Notes: a model not told the origin generated them from the sequence alone. Positions 8,923 through 18,272 are shown, counted from the first letter of the stretch. The stretch is 64,000 bases of DNA from Succinivibrionaceae bacterium (GCA_019420905.1 JAHZGH010000013.1:124001-188000), one strand, 5' to 3'. Program-made: numbers and translations.

Positions 8923-9639
8923 TTAAAAAACTCCGTTCGCTAACAGCTTATCCACTAAAAGAGGAACTGTTCTAGAGGCTTCTCCATATATGCCATCAGT
9001 AAAATCTGATGCTACAGCACTTTTGTTTAAATTTACCTCTAAACAACGAGCTCCCACAGATCTTGCAAACTTGCAAAATCCAGCAGCCGGATAAACTACT
9101 CCTGAGGTTCCAATGGCAATAAATAAGGAACACCTTTGTAATTTTTCGTAAATTTTATCCATGAAATACGGCATTTCACCAAAAAAAACTATATCTGGCC
9201 GTAAGGCTTGCTCATGACAAAATTTGCACATATCAGTTGGCGAGGAATCCTTATCAAAGAAATAATGATGTTGACAGTGTGTACACCAAATACTCATAAG
9301 TTTTCCATGCATATGAATTACATTTTGACTCAATGCCTTTTCATGTAAATCATCAACATTCTGCGTAACAATACTTACCTCGCCAGAAAATTTTTGTGGC
9401 CATTGCTGTTGCAATTTAGTTAAAGCAAGATGAGCTTTATTTGGAAGTTTATCTGCTAAGTTACGTCTTAATTTATTATAAAAATTATGTACCTTTAAGC
9501 TGTCTCTAGCTAAGGCTTCTACAGTGCAGACGTCTTCAATCTTCTCTTGTTCCCAAAGGCCACTTTCCGAGCGGAAAACCGGTATTCCAGATTCAGCAGA
9601 AATGCCTGCACCTGTTAGCACTACAATATTCCGATACAT
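8923..9639 (-). CDS. cobB: Sirtuin-family NAD-dependent protein deacylase (CobB type)
   Basis: NAD-dependent lysine deacylase. The start is placed at ATG 9639 because AAGGAG lies 7 bases upstream, rather than an in-frame codon 15 bases earlier. Visible motifs are GAGISAESGIPVFR (NAD binding), TQNVDDLHEKA, catalytic HMHG and two zinc pairs (CTHC, CKFC). IAIGTSGVVYPAA and VNLN follow. A FYNKLRR segment resembles the Tyr/Arg region that accommodates succinyl-lysine in SIRT5-type sirtuins. The 238-residue length is typical. It is followed downstream by rlmN and preceded by pepB, with gaps that suggest its own transcript. Confidence 0.93.
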   Translation of the reverse strand: MYRNIVVLTGAGISAESGIPVFRSESGLWEQEKIEDVCTVEALARDSLKVHNFYNKLRRNLADKLPNKAHLALTKLQQQWPQKFSGEVSIVTQNVDDLHEKALSQNVIHMHGKLMSIWCTHCQHHYFFDKDSSPTDMCKFCHEQALRPDIVFFGEMPYFMDKIYEKLQRCSLFIAIGTSGVVYPAAGFCKFARSVGARCLEVNLNKSAVASDFTDGIYGEASRTVPLLVDKLLANGVF

Positions 9640-9709
9640 AATTTCTCCTTGCAAATCCTAGCAAAATAAATCAAGACTTATCTTTAACTAAGATTAAGGC
9701 TTATTATTA

Positions 9710-11014
9710 CTATTTAGATAAATAGCTTGCCAATGCTTTAATCGTAGCTCCTGTAGGTCCTGGACATAAAAATTGAGACCCCCCTGGAAGATATGCTGAG
9801 CTTAGATCAATATGTAACCAAAAAGCCTTTTTGCTGACAAACTTCTCTAAAAAAGCCGCTGCTGTAGAAGCTCCTGGAGCACCTTCGGCGCATGAAGTAT
9901 TTAGCCATTGTGCTCGATTAGACGTTATGTAGCGATCATGAAAATTAAACAAAGGCAATTGCCAAACTAACTCTAAATTATCATCAAAAGCCTTAAAAAA
10001 GCTTTGCGGTACTTGATTGCTGCGAGCGACTACTGCACACATATCTCTGCCTAAAGCAATCTTAGCCGCTCCTGTCAAAGTGGCTTCAGAGATAATATTC
10101 AAAGCTCCGCTATTTGAAGCTTCAATTAACCCGTCTGCTAACACTAAACGCCCTTCAGCATCAGTATTGCCTACTTCTACACTAATCCCATTTTGATATT
10201 TAATAACATCTCCAGGTAGCATAGATGATGCAGAAACTAAGTTTTGTGCACAACATAAATATAAACGGATATGTTTAGAGGTTCCAAGATAAATTGCTAA
10301 AGCTAAAGCTCCTGCTAAATTTACTGCTCCTGTTTTATCCGTACGCATAGTGTCCATAAATTTTGCACTTTTTAAATCATAGCCGCCAGAATCAAAAGTA
10401 ATTCCCTTGCCGACTAAAGCAAAATCTACTTTACTATTATCATTAACCCCATATGGAATATAGTCAATAATCCCAAGCACAGGACTGTGCATACTTCCAG
10501 ATCCAACAGCCTTAAGTCCTCTTAATTTTTCAAAATCAGGACTATCCCTATCAATAAGCTTTAAGCTAAGCTCGCCTTGTTTAACCTGCTTTTTTATAAT
10601 TTCATAGCAATTTTTAACCAAAAGCTCTGGATATATTTCGGCACTTGAAGTATCAGCAAGCTTACGACAAGCATAAACAATTCCATAAATTTCGCTTATC
10701 TTGGTTACTTCACCTGCAGCTACAGGCAATATAAGCTCAATTTCATTGACAAGATCGTCTAATCCCAAAGCAAATTGATAATAAGCTTCTAAACTCAAAA
10801 CGTTATTAAGCTTAATAGTCTTCAATCCTAAAGAAGAGCATAAGCGCCCCGCTTGCGCATATGGATTTATGCTATTACTGTCAACAAACAGAATATATCC
10901 TCCGTCATAAGGAGCAAACTTTGCATCTGCTCTTAATGGCTCCTGAGGCTTAGTCTCACATAAATCAATTATGAGGGCTTGTTTTGAACAATCTTTATCT
11001 AAAAATTTTATCAT
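9710..11014 (-). CDS. pepB: Peptidase B, M17 leucyl aminopeptidase family
   Basis: A two-metal M17 aminopeptidase. Metal and catalytic motifs are clear: GKGITFDSGGYDLK, MDTMRTDKTGA and NTDAEGRLVLAD. The GGYDLKSAKFMD sequence and 434-residue length fit PepB (E. coli 427) rather than the larger PepA. In E. coli pepB closes the iscRSUA-hscBA-fdx-iscX operon. Here it starts one base after the stop of an IscS-like gene, so the same operon logic survives with the intervening genes absent. The N-terminal domain is diverged, as is usual for the family. Confidence 0.9.
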   Translation of the reverse strand: MIKFLDKDCSKQALIIDLCETKPQEPLRADAKFAPYDGGYILFVDSNSINPYAQAGRLCSSLGLKTIKLNNVLSLEAYYQFALGLDDLVNEIELILPVAAGEVTKISEIYGIVYACRKLADTSSAEIYPELLVKNCYEIIKKQVKQGELSLKLIDRDSPDFEKLRGLKAVGSGSMHSPVLGIIDYIPYGVNDNSKVDFALVGKGITFDSGGYDLKSAKFMDTMRTDKTGAVNLAGALALAIYLGTSKHIRLYLCCAQNLVSASSMLPGDVIKYQNGISVEVGNTDAEGRLVLADGLIEASNSGALNIISEATLTGAAKIALGRDMCAVVARSNQVPQSFFKAFDDNLELVWQLPLFNFHDRYITSNRAQWLNTSCAEGAPGASTAAAFLEKFVSKKAFWLHIDLSSAYLPGGSQFLCPGPTGATIKALASYLSK

Positions 11015-11015
11015 C

Positions 11016-12179
11016 TTAATCTTCTTTTATAAGTTTTGGCACTTTAAGACAAATTTCATCTGCAGCAAGCTTAATTTCTTCTTTTGTAGTGAATCTGCCA
11101 AAAGAAATACGCAAAGATGCTCGAGCTTGCTCATCACTAAGTCCGATTGCTTTTAATATATATGATGGCTTTAAGTCTGCAGACGCACATGCCGATCCTG
11201 TTGAAACAGCTATGCCATTTAGGGTCGGCAATAATGCTTTCCCGTCAACATGATTAAAGCTTACAGATAAGATCCCTGGCAGATGCATGCTTGGACTACC
11301 ATTTATAATAATACCTTTTATTGCTTTTAAACGTCCTATTAAATATTCCCTAAACCCTTCAAGACGTTCTTTATCTTTTGCTCCATCAAGCTTTAAAATT
11401 TCAAATGCCTTACCCATACCGGCTACTTGATGCGTTGCTACAGTGCCCCCTCTTAAACCCTTCTCTTGCCCTCCGCCGAAAATTTGCGCATAGAGCTTTA
11501 AATCCAGGCTTCTTTTAATATACAAGGCTCCTACTCCCTTAGGACCACAAACCTTCTCAGAAGTTAAAGTAGCCATGCTTACATCACTGTGATCAAAATC
11601 TGTTTCAATATAGCCTGCACTTTGTGCCGTATCAGTATGAAAATATGCTCCTTTAGATCTAGTAAGACGAGCAAGCTTCTTTATGTCATTAACTGAACCT
11701 AACACACTATTTGCCTGAGCTATAGATACTAAAAATGTATCTTCATCTAAAACACTACTTAGAAGTTCTTCATCAACGGTACCATCTCTATGCGGAGTTA
11801 GATAAGTAACTTTATATCCTTGGCGTTCTAACTCCTCACAGGCTTCTAATACTGCTTTATGCTCAATCTTAGTAGTAATAATATGTCTGCGCCTGTCTCC
11901 TTGAGACAGCAAATACTTAGCTAAGCCAAAAATAGCTAAATTATTACTTTCAGTAGCACCAGATGTAAAAGTGATCTCCAATGGAGAGCAACCTACAAGC
12001 TCAGCAACCTGCGAGCGAGCATTTTCCATGATTTCACAGGCTTCCCAACCATAAACATGATCTTTTGCATGAGGGTTAGCAAAGTAACCGTCTTTGGTCA
12101 GGCATTTAACCATTACATCAATAACACGCGGATCTGTTGGTGTAGCTGCAGCATAATCCAAATAGATAGGCTTATTCAT
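11016..12179 (-). CDS. IscS/NifS-type cysteine desulfurase with altered active-site residues
   Basis: PLP enzyme expected to release sulfur from cysteine for Fe-S clusters or thiolation. ATG 12179 gives MNKPIYLDYAAATPTDPR, aligning with the IscS N-terminus, and overlaps the upstream regulator's stop by 8 bases. Retained are H107 (IEHKAV), D183 and Q186 (HTDTAQS), the PLP lysine K209, and the catalytic-loop C331 (STGSACASADLKPSY). Two normally constant sites differ. The His before the PLP lysine is Glu (TSEKVCGPKG instead of the usual HK), and the ANNE-type motif reads ANSVLG. Its neighbours are an ArsR regulator and pepB; iscU, iscA, hscAB and fdx are absent here. Fold is certain; activity and partner proteins are uncertain. 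Confidence 0.85.
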   Translation of the reverse strand: MNKPIYLDYAAATPTDPRVIDVMVKCLTKDGYFANPHAKDHVYGWEACEIMENARSQVAELVGCSPLEITFTSGATESNNLAIFGLAKYLLSQGDRRRHIITTKIEHKAVLEACEELERQGYKVTYLTPHRDGTVDEELLSSVLDEDTFLVSIAQANSVLGSVNDIKKLARLTRSKGAYFHTDTAQSAGYIETDFDHSDVSMATLTSEKVCGPKGVGALYIKRSLDLKLYAQIFGGGQEKGLRGGTVATHQVAGMGKAFEILKLDGAKDKERLEGFREYLIGRLKAIKGIIINGSPSMHLPGILSVSFNHVDGKALLPTLNGIAVSTGSACASADLKPSYILKAIGLSDEQARASLRISFGRFTTKEEIKLAADEICLKVPKLIKED

Positions 12180-12540
12180 TCTTATTGTAACCTTCATTAA
12201 CATGAGATAGAGCTAAAGCAAAAACCTGATCTACATGATCATCATCTAAAGCATAGAAGACATGTCTGCCGTCACGTTTAACTCTCACTAACTTATTTAA
12301 ACGCATATAACATAGCTGATGAGATAATGCAGATTTGCTCATACCTAAAAGTTCTACTAAATCTGAAACACACAGCCATTCATGAAGCTGCAAAGCATTA
12401 ACTATACTCAGACGTGTCGGATCAGATAGGGCTTTAAAAAATTCTGCCATAACTTCTGTATCATCTACAGGCAGCATCTGTTCTTTAATCTGTCCTAAAG
12501 TTTCTTCCGAAAGAATTAAACTATTTTCTTTTTTTCTCAT
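12172..12540 (-). CDS. ArsR/SmtB-family regulator with an intact alpha-5 zinc site
   Basis: Winged-helix metal-responsive repressor of 122 residues. ATG 12540 has an AAGG site and is preferred to an upstream TTG. The core reads ALSDPTRLSIVNAL, then LCVSDLVELLGMSKSALSHQL (recognition helix), then the wing RDGRHVFYAL. The C-terminal helix has Asp-x-His, then His 11 residues on and Glu 3 further (DDHVDQVFALALSHVNE). This is exactly the spacing of the SmtB zinc ligands Asp104, His106, His117 and Glu120. It is translationally coupled to the IscS-like gene. It occupies the position that iscR holds in E. coli, so zinc-linked control of the desulfurase is inferred. Confidence 0.88.
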   Translation of the reverse strand: MRKKENSLILSEETLGQIKEQMLPVDDTEVMAEFFKALSDPTRLSIVNALQLHEWLCVSDLVELLGMSKSALSHQLCYMRLNKLVRVKRDGRHVFYALDDDHVDQVFALALSHVNEGYNKNE

Positions 12541-12632
12541 GACCAACCTTTTTGAGTAAATAACTTAAAACATGCTTATATACGATTATTGAGCATAGAC
12601 TAAAAATCTTTTGATAATAAATATTTTCTGAA

Positions 12633-12669
12633 TAAAAAAACAAAACCAATAGCTAGAGCTATTGGTTTT
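12633..12669 (-). terminator. Rho-independent terminator downstream of nlpI
   Basis: A 12-bp perfect stem (AAAACCAATAGC/GCTATTGGTTTT, 12642-12669) with a 4-base loop is followed on the minus strand by GTTTTTTT. It immediately follows the nlpI stop and separates nlpI from the regulator-desulfurase operon. Confidence 0.9.
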
Positions 12670-12673
12670 TATA

Positions 12674-13654
12674 TCAAAAGCGAGGCTCTATCATCGAAGA
12701 AGTTGCCCTGAGTTTATAGCGTTTTTCTAAAGTATCAATCTCCTCTAAAGCATAACGATACTCTAAAAATCCATAACGTCTGGTAGCTGCAGATAAATAG
12801 AAATTATCATAAGCAGCTTTATCTTCTCCATTTAAAAGATGAAGCTTCCCTAAATAAAAATAAGCTTCACACAGATGGTCAACATAAGTTTCAGAATCTT
12901 GACGGTAAGCTTTAATTTGCTTCCAAAAGGTTGATTTATCTAAAGTTCCCAGGTACAACCTGACCAGATTAAATCCCCAATTATCTTTCTTATCTAACTC
13001 TCTTACCTTATCATAACGCTCCTCTAAATTAGATAAAGCTTTATCTGCTCCTAAAGCGCCTCTTTCTACAATATACATCCATAATAGACGATAAGGATCA
13101 TTAGGATCTGACTTATAAAAAGTTAAGAGATCATCAAGTGCTAAAACATCACGATGAGCATAATGCAATACAATTGCACGATTAAAATATATATAACTTT
13201 CCTTAGGATTTAATTCTAAGGCTGAATCAAAGGCATCTAGAGCATCTTGAAAACGCCCATCTTTAGCAAAATATATTCCTACAAAATTATATGGTGCTGC
13301 AAAAGTAGGACTTTCCACTAAAGCATTCATAAACATCGTTCTTGCTGTTGCTTCTAGCCCCAAACGATCATAAACAATGCCTAATTCATAAAAAATCTCA
13401 GCTCTATCACCTTTAGTCTTTGCCTGAGTATCCAGCATCATCGACAACTTAACGATGATAGCCTGATCCTGCTCAATTAAACGCTCAGAGGCTAATGGCA
13501 ATAAAATCTCACTAGGTGGAACACTAAAAGGGCCCGTTAGATCCACCTTTTGAGTTACAGGCGCTTGTTCTTCATTATTACTTATACAGCCCTCTAATAG
13601 GATGAAAGATAAAAGCAATGAAGATACAAGCGCCTTTGACTTATATGTGTGCAC
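12674..13654 (-). CDS. nlpI: Lipoprotein NlpI, TPR adaptor of envelope hydrolases
   Basis: NlpI is an outer-membrane TPR lipoprotein that scaffolds murein hydrolases and the Prc protease. The start is GTG 13654 with GGAG upstream. The signal peptide ends at lipobox LLEGC. TPR helices align closely with E. coli NlpI: YELGIVYDRLGLEATARTMF, YNFVGIYFAKDGRFQDALDA and LDDLLTFYKSDPNDPYR. At 326 residues it is slightly longer than E. coli (294), mostly at the N-terminus. It is 11 bases downstream of secF and ends at a strong terminator. Confidence 0.92.
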   Translation of the reverse strand: MHTYKSKALVSSLLLSFILLEGCISNNEEQAPVTQKVDLTGPFSVPPSEILLPLASERLIEQDQAIIVKLSMMLDTQAKTKGDRAEIFYELGIVYDRLGLEATARTMFMNALVESPTFAAPYNFVGIYFAKDGRFQDALDAFDSALELNPKESYIYFNRAIVLHYAHRDVLALDDLLTFYKSDPNDPYRLLWMYIVERGALGADKALSNLEERYDKVRELDKKDNWGFNLVRLYLGTLDKSTFWKQIKAYRQDSETYVDHLCEAYFYLGKLHLLNGEDKAAYDNFYLSAATRRYGFLEYRYALEEIDTLEKRYKLRATSSMIEPRF

Positions 13655-13665
13655 ACACGCTCCAC

Positions 13666-14613
13666 TTAGTCCATAGTCTCGTAACCATCACTTTCCTTTT
13701 TAGAAGGCTTAGACGGAATGAGATTTTCATGTTTAATACCTAAGAAAATTGCCCAGGTAGAAGCTACATATATTGAAGAGAAGGTACCAAAAACAATACC
13801 TACTACTAAGGCAAGAGAGAAAGCGTAAATCATCTCACCGCCAAAAATAAGTAAACTTACTACTGTAATTAAAGTTGTTCCTGAAGTAATAATGGTACGA
13901 GATAGAGTCTGCGTCAAGGATACATTAAATAAATGAGGTATCGAAATTGATCGAGATAACTTAGTGGCATTTTCACGAACTCGATCAAATACAACTATCT
14001 TATCATTTAAAGAATAACCGACCACAGTCAAGACCGCTGCTAAAACTGTTAGGTCATATTCAATCTGCCAAAACGAAAATACGCCCATTACAATAATCAC
14101 ATCGTAAGCTAATGAGATTACGGCACCAGTAGCCATACGCCATTCAAAACGAAAAGCAATATAGATAAGGATTGCAATCAAAGAAACTACAATTGCTAAA
14201 ATACCGCTTTCTACTAATTCTTGGCCTACTGCAGGACCAACATATTCTGAACGAGATAAATGTACATTAGGATCTATAGTTTTCGAGGCTTGCATAACTT
14301 TATCTGTAACAGTTTGCTGATCCAAGCCATCCTTAGGAGCAACACGAACAACTACATCTGATGAAGAACCGAAGTATTGTGTTGTACCAACAATGCCTTC
14401 TTTTGCATAAGCATCACGTACAGTATCAAGTTCAACACTCTGTGTAAACTCAGTCTCAACTACAATACCGCCTGTAAAATCTAAGCCCCAATTTAATCCT
14501 TTAATACACATTGAAGCAATACTAGCAATAACGAGACCTACACATAAAAGTTCTACAGTCCCCTTAATTTTCATGAACGGTATAACTACACCGTCCTTAA
14601 TAAACTGCATCAT
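13666..14613 (-). CDS. secF: Protein translocase subunit SecF
   Basis: SecF with SecD uses proton motive force to complete Sec-dependent export. The 315-residue product has TM1 near residues 17-34, a periplasmic domain containing GLNWGLDFTGGIVVETEF, and a five-helix C-terminal membrane block with VVGYSLNDKIVVFDRVREN and the LTVVGY segment. E. coli SecF is 323 residues. It is preceded by secD with a 13-base gap. AGGAGAG lies upstream of two consecutive ATG codons, either of which may be used. Confidence 0.97.
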   Translation of the reverse strand: MMQFIKDGVVIPFMKIKGTVELLCVGLVIASIASMCIKGLNWGLDFTGGIVVETEFTQSVELDTVRDAYAKEGIVGTTQYFGSSSDVVVRVAPKDGLDQQTVTDKVMQASKTIDPNVHLSRSEYVGPAVGQELVESGILAIVVSLIAILIYIAFRFEWRMATGAVISLAYDVIIVMGVFSFWQIEYDLTVLAAVLTVVGYSLNDKIVVFDRVRENATKLSRSISIPHLFNVSLTQTLSRTIITSGTTLITVVSLLIFGGEMIYAFSLALVVGIVFGTFSSIYVASTWAIFLGIKHENLIPSKPSKKESDGYETMD

Positions 14614-14626
14614 AGCAAGATCTCTC

Positions 14627-16501
14627 CTAGATACTGAGCTTCTTTAGATTACGTCCGCCCCAAACAATATTTACAATAGCACGACAAGCTGTAACCGCTG
14701 TAAACATAGAGCTTGCAAGACCAATCATCAATACCAAGGCAAAGCCTTTAACTGCGCCTGTTCCGACCATAAACAGAATCAAAGCTGTTATGAAAGAAGT
14801 AATATTTGAATCAGCAATAGTTACAAAAGCACGAGCATAGCCCTCATTGATAGCAATCTGAATACTCCTGCCTTGCTTAATCTCCTCACGAATACGCTCA
14901 TAAATAAGCACATTTGCATCTACCGCCATACCTAGAGTCAGCACAATACCAGCAATGCCTGGCAACGTCATAGTTGCTCCAGGAATAAGAGACATAACTC
15001 CAACTAATAAAACCATATTGAATAATAAAGCCAAATTAGCAATAAGGCCAAAAGCTTTATAGTATATAACCATGAATACAGCTAGGAATACTAAACCGTA
15101 AATCATAGCTCTTAAACCATTATCAATATTCTGTTGACCTAAAGATGGTCCGATAGTACGCTCCTCAACAATTTGAATTGGAGCTATTAGCGCACCAGCA
15201 CGTAATAATAAGGCTAAATTATGAGCTTCTTTAGCACTATCAATACCAGTAATACGGAAGCTACTGCCTAAACGAGTCTGAATAGTTGCTACGTTAATAA
15301 CTTGTTCAACTTTCTTAAACTTAGGCTTGTAATTCTTATCTCCTGGCTTAGGCGCATCAGGATCCTCATCAGGTACAACTTTATATTCAATAAAGTTAGT
15401 AGCCATAGGCTTGCCGACATTATCCTTAGTAAAATTAGACATGATGGTTCCGCCACGGGAATCTAACGAAATATTTACCTGCGGACGGCCATTCTCATCA
15501 GTACTAGAATTTGCATCAACAATATGATCGCCAGTTAAAATTACCTGCTTCTTAACTACTACAGGATATCCTTTTGCATCATATAAAAGCTCTGTACCAG
15601 CGGGAATATGTCCTGAAGCTGCAGCTACGACATCAGCATTGCTATCAACTAATCTGAACTCTAATGTTGCTGTAGCTCCTAAAATTTCCTTTGCTCTAGC
15701 AGTATCCTGAATACCTGGCAGTTCAACAACTACGCGATCTGCACCTTGACGCTGCACCAATGGCTCAGCTACACCCAATTCATTAACACGGTTGCGAATA
15801 ATATTGATATTTTGTTCAACAGCATTAGTACGTATCTGAGAAATCTTACCGGGAGTCATGGTAGCCATCAGGCGGAATTTACCATCCTGATCGATACTTT
15901 TTATGACAAAGTCCTTATGATTTGCCGATAATAAATCCTCGGCGGCTTTACGAGATGCCTCGTCTCGGAACTCAACGATAACATGATCTCCTTCAGCTCT
16001 AGCTCCAGAAAGACGTATATCATGATTACGTAATTCGGCACGAAAATCATTTACTAACTGAGTGCGCATTTTCTTCATGGCTTCGTCCATATCAACTTCC
16101 ATCAAGAAATGAACACCACCACGTAAATCCAGACCCAACTTCAAAGGATGCATGCCCAATGAACGCATCCAAGCTGGAGTGGCAGGAGCTAAATTAAGCG
16201 CCACAATATAATTGTCGCCTAAGACTTTAGTTACTATTTCACGAGCTGCCAACTGCATTTCAGTCGAAGAAAAACGGATCAATAATTGCCCATTTTCTAA
16301 ATCATAAACACCTTCAATGTTTTTAGATTCAAGCTCTTTTTGAATTTTAGTCTGAGTGTCGGCATCAATTTCCATACCATGGGTGCCTGAGATTTGTAAA
16401 GCTGGATCTTCGCCATACAAATTAGGAATAGCGTAGAAAAAACCTACTGCAATGACTAAAAAAATCAGTAGATTCTTCCACCAAGGAAACTTGTTTATCA
16501 C
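14627..16501 (-). CDS. secD: Protein translocase subunit SecD
   Basis: SecD is the larger RND-like partner of SecF. At 624 residues it matches E. coli (615). It begins with GTG 16501 (AGGA upstream) and has TM1 (FPWWKNLLIFLVIAVGFFYAI). The signature LGLDLRGGVHFLMEVD and a large periplasmic P1 domain follow. The C-terminal membrane block contains GMAVDANVLIYERIREEI with the conserved proton-path Asp. It sits between yajC and secF as in E. coli. The start codon is GTG rather than ATG. Confidence 0.97.
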   Translation of the reverse strand: MINKFPWWKNLLIFLVIAVGFFYAIPNLYGEDPALQISGTHGMEIDADTQTKIQKELESKNIEGVYDLENGQLLIRFSSTEMQLAAREIVTKVLGDNYIVALNLAPATPAWMRSLGMHPLKLGLDLRGGVHFLMEVDMDEAMKKMRTQLVNDFRAELRNHDIRLSGARAEGDHVIVEFRDEASRKAAEDLLSANHKDFVIKSIDQDGKFRLMATMTPGKISQIRTNAVEQNINIIRNRVNELGVAEPLVQRQGADRVVVELPGIQDTARAKEILGATATLEFRLVDSNADVVAAASGHIPAGTELLYDAKGYPVVVKKQVILTGDHIVDANSSTDENGRPQVNISLDSRGGTIMSNFTKDNVGKPMATNFIEYKVVPDEDPDAPKPGDKNYKPKFKKVEQVINVATIQTRLGSSFRITGIDSAKEAHNLALLLRAGALIAPIQIVEERTIGPSLGQQNIDNGLRAMIYGLVFLAVFMVIYYKAFGLIANLALLFNMVLLVGVMSLIPGATMTLPGIAGIVLTLGMAVDANVLIYERIREEIKQGRSIQIAINEGYARAFVTIADSNITSFITALILFMVGTGAVKGFALVLMIGLASSMFTAVTACRAIVNIVWGGRNLKKLSI

Positions 16502-16523
16502 GATGAGGGTCCTAAAAGATAGT

Positions 16524-16545
16524 CACGACCACCGATGTGGTCGTG
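16524..16545. other. Hairpin between yajC and secD
   Basis: A perfect 9-bp stem, CACGACCAC/GTGGTCGTG, with a 4-base loop lies just upstream of secD. No U-tract follows in the direction of transcription. It may be an mRNA-processing element or adjust secD expression relative to yajC. Confidence 0.5.
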
Positions 16546-16556
16546 CTTAATAAGAA

Positions 16557-16910
16557 TTATTTTTTGAGTTTTTCGACAGAAACAGGCTCAATTGTGCCCT
16601 TAGGTAAAACTGCCACAATATAATTACGTTTCATTTGCATTACAACCCCTGAAGCAACGTCCATCAGAACGTATTCTTTATTATCAGGCAGCTTAACGAT
16701 ACGTCCGGCAATACCACCGTTAGTCAAAACCTCGTCTCCTACAGCAAGATTATCTAAAAGCTTCTGCATTTCTTTGCGTTTTTTAGAATTTGGACGCATG
16801 ATAAAGAAATAAACAGCAATCATACATACAGTTAAAACAATAATCATGCTCATATCACCGCCGGCTTGAGGAGCGGCATCGGCGGCAAATGCTGTGGGTA
16901 TAATATTCAT
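16557..16910 (-). CDS. yajC: Sec translocon accessory protein YajC
   Basis: YajC is a small single-pass inner-membrane protein that associates with SecDF and YidC. It is 117 residues (E. coli 110). One membrane helix lies around residues 20-38 (MSMIIVLTVCMIAVYFFIMR), followed by the family signature RPNSKKRKEMQKLLDNLAVGDEVLTNGG. It precedes secD and follows tgt, the conserved gammaproteobacterial order. Confidence 0.95.
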   Translation of the reverse strand: MNIIPTAFAADAAPQAGGDMSMIIVLTVCMIAVYFFIMRPNSKKRKEMQKLLDNLAVGDEVLTNGGIAGRIVKLPDNKEYVLMDVASGVVMQMKRNYIVAVLPKGTIEPVSVEKLKK

Positions 16911-17038
16911 AAAAAATTCCCGTATTATTTATATTTCTGTCAAAAATGGCAGTTCGCCCAGTTATTCATGAAATGGCAAAAAAGACAGCCAATTCTAAAG
17001 TAATAAATATACCACAAATTGCATATTGCTTCACAATC

Positions 17039-18163
17039 TTAAGCATTTGTTTCAACAGGAGGTCTGCCCCATACAGCATAAAACTCCTCAGCAAACTCTT
17101 TTAAACAACCGCTTGCAATTGCATCGCGAATCTGTTGCATAAAATGTTCATAGAAGTGCAAATTATGAATGGTATTCAAATGTACTCCTAAAACTTCCTT
17201 GCATTTATCTAAATGGCGCAAATAAGCCTTTGAATAGTTGCGGCAAGTATAGCAATTGCAATTTGGATCTAAAGGCGTAGTATCATATTTGTATTGCTCA
17301 TTTCTAAGTCTTATTACACCTTTTGAGGTAAACAGATGAGCATTACGCGCATTTCTTGACGGCATAACGCAGTCAAACATATCTACGCCATTTAAAACTC
17401 CCTGAAGAATATCAGCAGGCGTACCGACTCCCATTAAATATCGAGGGCATTCTTCTGGCATCTTAGGTGCTATATGGCCTAAAGCCTTGTACATAACCTC
17501 TTTAGGCTCGCCTACGGCTAAACCACCAATAGCATAGCCATCAAAGCCAATCTCCTTTAATCCCTTTAATGATGCTTCACGCAAAACTTCGTCAGTGCCT
17601 CCTTGAATAATACCAAATAATGAATTTTTATTGCCTAAAAACTCAAAATGGTTTTTACAACGACGTGCCCAGCGCAAAGATAGCTCCATTGCGCGCCTCA
17701 TCTCAGAGACTTCCGCCGGTAGTGCTATACATTCATCAAACTGCATTACAATATCAGAACCTAAATCATATTGAATCTGCATCGATACTTCTGGAGATAA
17801 AAATAACTTACTTCCCGAAATAGGATTGCGGAAATGAACCCCCTCTTCAGTAACTTTACGTATTTCAGCTAAAGAAAAAACCTGAAAGCCGCCCGAATCT
17901 GTCAAAATAGGCTTGTGCCAATTCATGAAATCATGAAGATCTCCATGAGCCTTAACTACATCGGTACCAGGACGCAGCCACAGATGGAAAGTATTGCCTA
18001 AAAGAATATCAGCTCCTATTTCTGACACATCTTCAGGAGTCATACCTTTAACCGTACCTAAAGTACCTACAGGCATGAAGGCTGGGGTGCGGACAATACC
18101 GCGCTCAAAGACCATCTGTCCTAAGCGTGCTTTACCATCACGTTTTTGTACTTCAAATTTCAT
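17039..18163 (-). CDS. tgt: tRNA-guanine transglycosylase (queuine synthesis)
   Basis: Tgt exchanges guanine-34 for preQ1 in tRNAs with GUN anticodons. The 374-residue product (E. coli 375) shows DSGGFQVFSLAEIRK, the catalytic Asp in GVDMFDCVMPSR, and the zinc site CNCYTCRNYSKAYLRHL. FGIIQGG and GYAIGGLAVGE complete the preQ1 pocket. It follows queA, the next step of the pathway. No anomalies. Confidence 0.98.
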   Translation of the reverse strand: MKFEVQKRDGKARLGQMVFERGIVRTPAFMPVGTLGTVKGMTPEDVSEIGADILLGNTFHLWLRPGTDVVKAHGDLHDFMNWHKPILTDSGGFQVFSLAEIRKVTEEGVHFRNPISGSKLFLSPEVSMQIQYDLGSDIVMQFDECIALPAEVSEMRRAMELSLRWARRCKNHFEFLGNKNSLFGIIQGGTDEVLREASLKGLKEIGFDGYAIGGLAVGEPKEVMYKALGHIAPKMPEECPRYLMGVGTPADILQGVLNGVDMFDCVMPSRNARNAHLFTSKGVIRLRNEQYKYDTTPLDPNCNCYTCRNYSKAYLRHLDKCKEVLGVHLNTIHNLHFYEHFMQQIRDAIASGCLKEFAEEFYAVWGRPPVETNA

Positions 18164-18230
18164 AAATTCTCCACGAAAACCTCAAAATAGAGCTTTCTTC
18201 TTTTAGACATTGCTGATTTTTTAGAATAAA

Positions 18231-18252
18231 TGCAGAGCTGCCTCGCTCTGCA
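18231..18252. other. Hairpin between queA and tgt
   Basis: TGCAGAGC/GCTCTGCA is a perfect 8-bp stem with a 6-base loop in the queA-tgt gap. The downstream minus-strand sequence TTTATTCT is only weakly U-rich, so it is at best an attenuating or partial terminator. Confidence 0.45.
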
Positions 18253-18272
18253 TATTTAATGGCCTTTCTTTG

